Source of the DNA: Psococerastis gibbosa
Lineage: Eukaryota > Arthropoda > Insecta > Psocodea > Psocidae
Reading direction: 5' to 3'
Assembly (NCBI GenBank): GCA_963971405.1
Contig: OZ020487.1
Span: 30,985,371-31,049,370, forward strand
Length of the DNA: 64,000 nt
Position 1 is the stretch's first letter. The number at the start of each line of letters is the position of its first letter. The notes under the pieces were generated by a model. It did no database searches. It was given only the letters and a program-made list of their open reading frames with translations, and was not told the DNA's origin. The position numbers and the translations under genes were made by a program. Below are positions 34,541 through 45,700 of this stretch, in pieces.

Positions 34541-36147
34541 CTTACCTATGATTATTGACGGAACCCTGAGTAGCAACCTTAGCAAATAGAAATTTTCTGA
34601 TGATAAATTGATTTGCGGAGCCTGTGTTGTGTCCTGAATTGTTTTCATAGTTATTTTTCATTGAGGGTAATTAACGCATAGCCTAAATGTGAACAGCATA
34701 GGCAAAATTATGTCGAACATTGGTATTTAAAAAATAAATATTTCATTCCCAACACTAGAAAGAAAGCTGTCGTTTTTTATAAATGTAGGCCGATTGAGAG
34801 AGATATGGGCCGCCTAATGACGTAACATGGCTCCAACAGGCTGTTTTATCAACCCCCTTTCGAACTTCTAACTTGATTGCCTCCCCATCTCATAACAACA
34901 GGCGAACAAGTCATCTTAACGGTCAGGAAACATCATCTCCCAAGCTGATGATAGTCACCACCCCACTTCGCGAGGAACATTTCCATACTCTTCAGCGCTG
35001 TATAACATAAAACAGGTAAGTTTCGATTGTTTTGCATTAGTTAAGGGCCCAATGATTAGACTCATTATCAATATGTTAAAAATGTAGTTTACCTGAGAAA
35101 TTATACATGAGGTATTATATAGCCTTGGTCCAAGGTCCATCCTCCATATGGGCCTATGGTTATTTAATCACATACTTTATGTAGGCTACATGTACTGCTA
35201 GTGGACTCTAGCCGAAAGCAGCCTTCTCGTTACGAAATGGCGTTAATATTAAACTACATATAATGGGTAGGCTACAAGGTTTTATCAATTTTTATTCTAT
35301 TAATGCCACTTACTTAACGTGGCCTAGAACACGTTGATCCTAAACACTGCGGCCTGGATACGTCATTGGCGGCCTTTATACCTACCTTATGTTTATGCAA
35401 TACCGTACCGTGCGCGTGGGCGTATAAACTAATAATTTCACTAAGTCAGTGCTTGTAGCTCTTATAGGCGCTGCATTAAGCTGATACGAGCGGCTGTCGC
35501 CCACCGGGGCTTCTCGCCTGCTGCAACGCTCCCTGCTATGTCTGTTCGTTTTAACAAGTATTTCCACTTTGCCGTTTGTCAACAACGGATAATAATTACA
35601 GCTGGGTATGCATGCACGTACTGTTCACGTTAAAGTTAATTAAAATTCTTCGTAAATTATAAAAATTCATAAAATGGAAAGTAGAGAAGAAAATATTGTA
35701 GGCTACAATTAAAAACTTGTACGTGGGCAATATATTTATTTACTTTTTGTTTTCTAATTTAGCATTAACAGCAGAGGATAGTGAATAGGCCTACCCCTAT
35801 TTTTAGGCTTAGCCCATATGTTATAGGCCTAGTGACAAACTCGTTGATAAATTCTTACGTCTTGGCTGCTCTATACCCTTTAACTCTAGATAGGTAACCC
35901 AATAGGCTAAAACCTGGAGTAGCAATACCTATAGAATAATAAAGAATATTTTATTTTTTATTTCCTGCGTAGGAGATGAATGAACTGTTGGAAGCTCTGC
36001 CTACCACAACGGAAGAAGCTGATAGGTTCCCGCTCGGGTAAGTTAAATTAAAATAGCATGTGTCGTCCTATTTTTAGTTGAGACATCAGTGTGATTTAGC
36101 CTTTATACCTGCCTCCTCGTTTTACCCATTTTTACCCTGCTCCAAAG
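34541..36147. other. Intergenic stretch with one possible short exon
   Basis: Mostly unremarkable. Splice-like signals on the plus strand: 'aaaacag|gtaagt' at about 35014 and a mini-exon candidate at 35973-36037 (listed separately). Confidence 0.4.
35973..36037 (+). CDS. Possible short first coding exon, unidentified
   Basis: Flanked by 'cctgcgtag' upstream and 'gg|gtaagt' downstream. Starting at the ATG at 35976 it reads MNELLEALPTTTEEADRFPL in an open frame ending in phase 2. An upstream 'cag|gtaagt' near 35014 could be the donor of a non-coding first exon. No further plus-strand exon of the same gene was found, and the region downstream is occupied by the minus-strand decarboxylase. It could be a chance ORF; function unknown. 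Confidence 0.25.
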
Positions 36148-36404
36148 CAGGTGCGGATCTAGAATGAGACCAAGGAAGGGGCTAAGATGAACTACGATTT
36201 TTTTTTTTAAATAGGGCTGAAATATTGGGGTGGTACGTAGGCTATATATTCAGAGCAATAAGGGTTCTATATTATAGGTAATTAATACAATTGAGCACAA
36301 GGGGGGCCCGGGGGTCTCGCCCGGGAGAAAATTTGCGAAAAATAGTACTGAAATAGTGGGATTTTACGCATAGCCCCCCCCCCCCCCACATAGCTCCGCG
36401 CCTG
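36148..36404. mobile_element. hAT-like small element with exact 8-bp target duplication
   Basis: Termini 'caggtgcggatct' and 'agctccgcgcctg' enclose 257 bp that includes a poly-C run (36375-36387). The 8-mer ctccaaag flanks both ends (36140-36147 and 36405-36412). No ORF. The termini resemble those of the element at 57953-58383. Confidence 0.85.
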
Positions 36405-36727
36405 CTCCAAAGGATTTTAATTATCCGACATCAAATTATCCTGAGTCACCCTAAGACAAAATGAAATGTTCTCCACACCAGACCTAACTCTGAAGAAATG
36501 TTCGTCATGATTGTTTGCTGGGCTAAATTATTTTATGTTGTAGCAAACATTGCGTTTTATTTTCACTCTCCAATAGAAAAAAAATATCCAGTTATAAGAT
36601 AGTCACCATTAGGTTACTACTGTGTATTGACTCGTATTGAGACCAAACACAAAATACAAAATATTTAAAACATGCAGCCAAAAGCGCAGCGTTCCTAAAG
36701 ATTTATAGTTTTAAGATGTCAGCAGAT

Positions 36728-39700
36728 TTAGAGATCAGCACCCAGTCGGACGAAAGTTTCGATAAAATAGTCGAGATCACTGGTCTCCAGACCAGAGTTT
36801 ATGATTACCAAGCGGAAGAAGTTGGGTAGGTCATTGATGGGTTGGTACGAAATCATCATTGAACCTTCCTTCATCATCCGTTCCTTAATTTTGGGTGCCA
36901 CCTACAAGAAAGTTAATCATTTGTAGGCTATTGTGCACCTAATCTGTGTGAAATGGGTGTGGACTCAGGGGAAGAAAGCAGAGAAAAAATGTCTTGACTA
37001 CATAATTCCCAATCTGCAGGGGATGAGGTCAATGAGGAAGTCATACCGAATTTTCGGCAAAACAGAGATTATGTAACTTCAAAGTCTTGAAGCAATAGTT
37101 TAAAAACAGGGTTCTCTCTGCCTACCATATGGATCTTGAGCGTCATTTTGCATACGATCACAATAGACTTTGCTATTAACATACTATGATAAGCTGTTTT
37201 ATTTCCAACGCCTATGCTTTCAGCATTTTTGCTTTTAGCAACACTGTCAGCCTGGTGAGAGGAATGAGTACGTTTCTTAATTTGAGGCACCCTAAGGGCA
37301 GACTTCATCACCTTAGGGAGAAGGGGAGTTAACTTACAGAGTGGACCTCCTGATTGTAGTGGATTCCGAACCACTTCGGGAACATTTAAAAAAGTCACAC
37401 GATTAATTCGGAGGTGACCAGGACTTGACACGCACTCAGACTGACTGTCTCAGCGCGTTATCATGTCCCACCATGTTCGCCTGTCAACGCTGTTGACACT
37501 ACCTAGTTTGCTGCAGTTTTGAACAGGCTCTGTTCTGATGGATTCAACTTTATGGTATGATGGTTGGACGATGATAAGCCGGTGAACCGCATTAAAAACA
37601 ACTAGAGTGCATTCTCTGCTTCTTCCAGAGGCTCATTACGCTTTCAAAACCAATAACTCTATATAAGTACACAATACCTTATGTAGCTTCTCTTTGAATT
37701 CGGGCTCGCCCTCTTTGCCCATAAGACTAGGTGGAATGTACCAGAATGAGACATTGGTGCATTCTGGGTTCGGAAGAACAAGTCTGAAATCAGGTCTTTC
37801 TTCAATCGCCTTCTTGAAGTATTCCGAAAGACTGAATAGTTTATCGATGTGCTGTTCAAACCCTCGTGTTCCCTGTAAATAAAAGGCTATTACAATTAAA
37901 ATTTCACTTAAATTGGGGGGGGGGGGGGTTGAATGTTTTTTTTTTTTTTGGGCGCAATGCCGTCTAGGCCACACACGCCCAAGTATATTATATGGTTATG
38001 TAGGGTAGGGTAGGTTTGTTAATGTAAGTTTGCTTTTTTCAGTTTCTGGATATTATAGGAGGTTGATGAGGTTCGTAGTAGTCAAAAATGAGAGGATAGT
38101 TCGGGTAGCGGTTTTGTCGTCACGTAGTAGGGTTGAGTGGGATGTTTGTGTGGGCCAGGTTCTGTGGTGGGTGAGATTTTGGCATTCGACAAGGATGTGG
38201 GCAACTGTGTTTTCTGCACCACAGTGGCATAATGACAGGGGTTCTCCCGCAATCAGAAAGCCACGTGTGAGCCGTGTGTGGCCCAGACGTAACCGCGCCA
38301 TGACAGCTTCCTCGTGTCGGATGTTTCGGGTTGCTGTGGTCCAGCCTCCTATCCGCGGCTTAACATAAAAAAGTTTTGTTAAGCCTTTTGCTGGATCGGC
38401 CCAGTTTTCTTGCCATAAGTTGGTAATGTGTGATCGGATTAGATTTTTATAGTCATAATTTGTTGCTATAGGGAATGGAGCTGAAATCATGGCACACGCA
38501 TCTTTTGCTAGTTGATCGGCTGTTTCGTTGCCGGGTATTCCACAGTGGGCTGGTATCCATGCAAACTTGCGTTTGACTTTTTTGTTACTTCGGAGATCTG
38601 TAATAATATTGTGTACTTGGGCTATGAGAGAAGTATTTGGATATAGATTTTTCATTGCTTGGAGGGCACTTAGGCTGTCTGAAAAAATAACTGCATTTTT
38701 TATGGTAGTATTGTTTTGGATATTTAGTAGGCATTTTATTATTGCATAAAGCTCTGCTGTGAAGTTGGAACAGTATGGTAAAAGTGGGTAGATGTGATTA
38801 GTGTTGTATTTATTTAAATATAATAGCAAAGAAAAAGCATAAAATATATTTTGTTTTATTTGGCGGAAATAGCAAATATATATTGAAATATTATGTTAAA
38901 AATAATGAACATAAAGGTTGTGGTGTTGAAACGAAAGGTAACCGTTGAAGCTTTGTGTTTTTATGTTCACAACATATGGTTTTTCTATAGGTAATTATAG
39001 CTATCAAAATAACCTATTCACCAAAACTGAAACGAGAGTTTTGCTAAAAATTTATGCGATTAGAGAAATTGAGGAGATTACTGTGGGTTATTGTTAAGTA
39101 CGGTGGGTACTTTTTTTGCTTTCCAATTTATACGTAGTATAAGGAAAGCTTTGTGACTGTCGAAATTTTCGACTCCGAGATTTCAACGGATTTACACGTT
39201 TTGGGGTCCCAGGAACCCAAGAAGGTGTTTTTTACGAAATGTCGGTCTGTCGGTCGGTCTGTCTGTTCGTCGATTTCCGGGCAAACTACTCGGTGGATTT
39301 GAGTGAAATTTGGCATGTAAGCAGTGGCGGCTCGTGGTGTATCAAAATGGTGGGGCAACGAATTGTAATAAAGTAATAGCATATAACTTACCACTACTTG
39401 AATAACAAATAGATTCTTCGGCATTTCGATGTGGCAAACAAGTCTATCACTCGCTGTTTACATTTTTGTAATATTTGTTTACATTACCCTGCCTGGCCGT
39501 TGGGCAGAACCTGACTTCCCTAGTCAAAAATTCTTCTTTGAAAAATTTTATAATAATCATCAGTCATGACAAAATAGTGAAACTCTTCTCAAAAATAACT
39601 CTTATAATTATGATTTTAAAAAAATACCAATATTCAACGATATTATTAATACGAAACATTTAAAGTCATTTTTGGGGCGCTGCCCCGCTGCCCATGTATA

Positions 39701-42700
39701 AATGCATATGGCATGAATTGCATTGCAAGGTCCATAAGAGAAAAGTTGTGTACACCTTTTCAATGGTGCGAACGATCTTCTTAACTTTTGCCTGACTCGG
39801 TTGCCATGGCGACCCGGGGCTAAATTGAAAATTGCCCCAAGTTGCCCAGAGCACGCACATAGCATAGCCGAATTGTAGCAGTTGCATTTTTCTTCAGAAA
39901 AGTATATTATTATTTCATTATTATTATTATTATTATTAAAAGGAAATTGCTTTGTTTGCCTGTAAAATTATGGGAGGGCTGTAGCCCCAGTGCCCTTATG
40001 GACGAGCCGCCACTCACGAAAATCATGCCTCGGGACCATTTTTTTTATTTTGGGCTAACTCAATTTGGGGGGATTTTATTCTCAAAAAAAGTCTAAAAAA
40101 ATTATTTCTCCAAAACGGCTCCAACGATTTCTTTTAAATTCACATATATTCTAGTCGTTCTTAATGTTGATAAAATGCGGGGGGTCGCTTACCCCTTGAT
40201 AGTTTGCTTCTGGGGGTAAAAAAATAAAAATAACTTAATTTTAATGAAAAATTACTAAAAAATAATATTTCTGCGAAACTTTTCTATCGATGATTTCTAC
40301 CTTCAGGCATGTTTTAGGTGTTAAGTTGAGTAACGAAACCGGACAGTTTGCTTTCCCAAAAACCTATTTGCTTTTGCGCAAAAAATTGTTTTTTTTTTTT
40401 AAATGATAGAAACTTCACGCTGAAATGCATTGCCTGCCCTGCCATTATTACTGTGTTGTTATGTGTTTTAAATATATTGAGGCTACCTCACCTCCAGTGA
40501 CGTCAGGTGGACACCCCCCCCCCCCCCCCCGAGATATCCGAAATTTAACCATTGGAAAATTATTTACCATGAAATTATTCATTTTCTCTCCCTACTAATT
40601 GATAAATTGGAAAGCATGTTCGAGTAAACTCGGACTGGTTCTTTTTTAATGAATGGCTCTGATTGAATCGCTCTGTAATAGACACACAATAGTACACAAC
40701 ACATGGTTGAGTGATTGATAAATAGCTTTTTATCAGATACATTTCCCTCTGAACCACTGAACCTTTCAAACCCACCTTGGCCTTCCACATGAACCAAAAT
40801 TTGAGGACGTCAGCTCGTCTACCGCACTGGATGTGATCGTCGCCTGTGTCGTACTTGGTGTCGTAGAATTTGTCGGGTTGAAAGAGGTACGATGCGTGGG
40901 AGCCGTGGACCTGCTTCAGAAGACCTTCGTGCTTGGTCAGGAACACAGAACATTGCTGAGGAGCCGCTAGTAACTTGTGGGGGTTCCAAATCATAGAGTC
41001 GCTGAGCTCTATGCCCTGCAATTAACAATGGAACATGTTCGTACTTGTGCGAGTCTCTACACATCATGCGATCGGTGACCTGTCGTAACTCAGCATAGGC
41101 ATTACCTACACAGAGACGACTAAGAGATTATTGAATTGTTTGTATTCGAATAATCTATGATTAATAATAAATAAATAAATAAAATTTGATAATAATTGCG
41201 ATATGGGCAGATCATGGAACAATGGATGGGAGCTTTATAGGCCTAGATCTCTTTCATGGGGCCTCGTCAGAAATACTCAACATTAAAATAAATAAATCTT
41301 GACTTTTTGTTGTTCTATTACTAAGCCAACCTAGCGGAGTTTGGGCTATAACATTATTAGCTGCTGATGAGCTCCTGCGCATTCCTTTCAGAACAGTCCT
41401 ATACGATCGGGTATAGTCATTCATTCCACACGGATGATAGCTGTGTCGGTCGTCGCTTCGCCATTTTGCAAGGCTCGCTGCTGCTGACGCTGCTGTCGCG
41501 CGGTGGTGGGGAAAGATGGATGCGAACTATAAACGCGAGGATCACCACGATCGTGTAGGACCGTAGTAGTATGGTTTGACACAGTCCCAGGCCACGGTGT
41601 GGGCCCATAGGACTACAGTGGACCTCCAGATTATAGTGGATTCCGAACCACTTGGGAAACACAGTGAAGTCACACGATTAGTTCGGAGGTGACCAGGACA
41701 AGTCCTACCATGTTTCCCTACCGGCACTGTGCACACAACCAATTTATCTGCAGCTTTGAACCTGCTCTGGTCCGCTGGATTCAACTTGGTATGGTGGCCG
41801 GCTGTGTAGGACCGTGCTATTAGCCTACTATTTGCCTACTATACAGGACATGTAGAATAGTGGCACAGACTCTAACTTTCACCCGAAAGGTTGTTGGTTC
41901 GAGTCGAGTCCCACATCCACTTACTACATTTTCTGGCCATGCTTCTGAGGGCACGTAAAGCAGGTGGCCCGAGTGTAAGAGAGGGCTTTATAGCCTTAAC
42001 TCCGCTAGGTTGGCTTAGTAATAGAACAAAAAGTCAATATTTATTATTAAAAAATTCAGTGCTGAAAGGGATATGTATATATGGAAGATAGAATGGAGAA
42101 CAAACAGATGCAATGGTTCAGCCACGTCCAAAAGGATAGACGAGAACAGGACCGCCCGGAGGTTGACGGAAGCAAAGCCACAACAAGGAAGAGACCCATT
42201 GGCAGACCGAGGACAACCCTCGAGGAAACTCGCCGGAGCAAGAAGGAAAACAATGGGAAATGGGTTCGCCCCCCCCCCCCCCCACGCTGCGCACGCGAAA
42301 AAGGAAAAGTGGAAGATAGAAATAGTATAGAATCGGTAGAAATAGCCTACATAGCAATTAATGAAGTAGCATAGAAATTGATGGTATAGGTTCCGTGGAC
42401 CACACTCAAAAGCTAATTTGGCTTTATTCGTAGACTATTTGATGTAAATGTTTAAAAGTACCCGATTAGATTAGCCCCGATACACTTTGGCAGCCCAACT
42501 TTTTATTGCGATGATTAATAAATATTAAATAAGTAGGCCTAAGTCTTACTTTTAGAAGATGTCGCCTTCTGGAGGACATCAGACACCCACCGCCCCAAGC
42601 TGCGTCCACATGTAGCCACATATTGTGCCTTTTGCAGATTTCAGAAATTTTCTCAACTGGGTCAAAGGCTCCCAAAACGGTCGTGCCTGGAAATTAACAA

Positions 42701-45700
42701 TTTGACATGGTACAGCACACTTCCGCAATAAATAAAATAAATAAATATTGGCTTATTTTGTTCTATTACTAAGCCAACCTAGCGGAGTTAGGGCTATAAA
42801 GCCCTCTCTTACACTCAACTAGGAAGACCCGGGACTGCCTGTTTTACATGCCCTCCGAAGCATGGCCAGAAAATTTAGAAAGTGTAGGATTCGAACCAAC
42901 AGCCTTTCGGGTGAAAGTCAGAGTCTGTAACACTACTCTACATGTCTTGACATGTCAATACGGCCATGGAAACGCCTTACACCGTTATACTGTATCTCGG
43001 ATCCTTATTTTTGCAGCGATATCTCACCAATGTAACGTTACGCAGTTCACAGGGCCCGTTTTAGTAAAGACCAATAAACTATTTAATATGCTAAATGACC
43101 TTAGTCAAATGAAAAATAATACTCAGCATGACAAGTAGCAGCTGCAAGTTAGCCTACTTCAACCTTGTGGTTGACCGTTTATTGAACTTTATTAGAACCG
43201 ACCCATAAAAGGCTGTCTCCCTCACAATATTAAATAAATAAATAAGGACTTTTTGTTCTATTACTAAGTCAACCTAGCGGAGTTAGGGCTATAAAGCCCT
43301 CTCTTACACTCAACTAGGAAGGCCCGGGACCGCCTGCTTTACATGCCCTCCGAAGCATGGCCAGAAAATGTAGCAAGTGTAGGACTCGAACCAACAACCT
43401 TTCGGGTGAAAGTTGGAGTCCGTACCACTACTCTACATGTCCTGACAATATTGCTGGGTAATGTCTCTGCTATAGACTGACATCACACATATTTTTATTA
43501 ATTCCTACGGTACCTATGTCTGGTAGGAGACTGCTAACAGAGGCCTAATTGACAGACGACTGGTTTTTATTTAATAGGCTACTTGACAATTTTTGAAACC
43601 CTATTTTAATGCATTATTATATTTAATTTATGCCCCTTAAAAAAATGTCCTAACGTTATTTAGTTATTTTTTCCAATCAATTTAAGTTTGAGGGTCAAAA
43701 AAGGGGTCGGGCACATGACTGTAGAATGTGGCGTCGCCAATAGTAGAATTACGAGTATAAAGTATTTTATATAGTACCGGTATTCGGAATGTTACCGTTA
43801 CGCCATTTTCCTGCTACCCATGCCCGCTAGCGTTTTGGCGCTTGTAATCCACAGCTATTTGTTTATTTATTTTAGAATAGTTACAATTTTGTTTCATCCA
43901 AAAAACTTATTGCATTATTACTTGTATAGGCTACCTTATCTAGCATATTAATTTTATATTTTATTGTTACAACCATAACGGAAATCATGCAGTTTCAAAT
44001 TACATTCATGTATTCTCGGGTAATATTCATATTTTTATATTATGTATCGGTACTAAGAATTCCCTCAAAACAAATGCATATAATTTCCTTACCGCAAGTC
44101 GCTACAACCATGAACGGTATTCCTCCAGAGTTTTTAGCCTCCACTACAGCCTTCTCCAGCTCCTCTGGAATCATTTTCCCCCGTTGATCTGTTTTGATGG
44201 ACACTGCATTGGAGCTACCAATGCCCATGAATGCGGAGAATTTAGCCGTGGAATAGTGCGCGTCTTCGGACTTGAATAAAACCAAACGACCTACTGCGGC
44301 CATTCCTTTAGTCTGAAAAATTAAAATACATTGGCCCTGATTCAATGGCGTAGCTAGAATTTTTTTTGGGGGGTCCTGTTTTCATGCAACATCAATACAT
44401 AAGGTTTGCCCACTTACGATAGGTTTTCGAAGGGGGCAGTGTTAAATTTGGTGCCCCCCCCCCCCCCGATTTTTTTAAAATAGAAAAAGAGGAAAGGCGT
44501 TCTTATGGACGTACGCATCTTCTAATTAGGGGCATGATCTTAATTTCCTTAATTTCCCTTGCCCAGGCAGCCGAGGGTACGGGAGGCCGAAGGGGGCCCG
44601 GGGGTCTCCCCGGGGAATGTTTTTAAAAATATAGGCCTGAAATAGTTTGTCGGAAAAACGTTTTTGCAGACGATAACTTTATTAATAAAAATGGAAACAG
44701 TCTCCACGGAGAAATTTTTAAAAATAAATATCTGAAAAATTTGCTGTTTTGCTAAATTGGGGGGGGGGGGGGGTCCGGACCCAGCTGACCCCCTCCCCCT
44801 TGGCTACGCCACTGCCCTGATTACACTCTCGAATATTTATTCGATCGATGAAATATATAAAATGTTTATGTTGAAGTATAAGTTCGTTTGAATCTGAATT
44901 TAGGTATTATACTTTCGAATTTTTCTTGGACCCATATTTATTGGATCGAATATTGGAATGGAACAATATTCGAGTGTAATAGGGGGGATTGATATAGGTT
45001 AATAAAATATAGGCCTACAGTACATTGACTCATTGAATGCACGTCTTTAAATACTTTGCATACCATAGGCCTATGGGCTAACCTGTCTTAAAACATATTG
45101 TATGTACACATCTTAACGTTGAGCATATATGATCCATATATAGTGTGCCCCGGTTAGGCATAGATCGTGGGTTTGAGTCCCACCGGATTCAGTATTTTCT
45201 TGATACTATATTTCCGATATAATGTCCTAAGGATATTGAAACAAAATTGACACATCATAATACGATATTAATTAGGCCAGGTCACAAAGCGCCACGCACA
45301 GCCAAATGTGAGCGACTGGATCCTACACAACAAGGTTTTGCCTACCTTAGAAAACTCCCGATTGAACTGAGAGCGGCGAGAAATGCTTCTAACTTCCCTA
45401 AAATGCTTGGAGACCATCTCTTAGAGAAAGCTATCTACCCTGTCACTGAGGCACTAGCACAATGACAATGACAGAACTACCTGATTTTGACGATTTTTAT
45501 ACTTTACATCTATTGTATAATTTAACGGAAATATATATTGTATTGTAATGTATTATGTTGCTCACCTTAACCTCCGGAAAAAAATGGTATCGAGCACAGC
45601 TGATACCATAGCCATTGGCCATGGAGCCTCCGGGACAGAAGATTCCTTCTCCAACGTCTTTTCCATCTTTTGTGTAGCCAGCTATTCGGCGCATTTCCCG

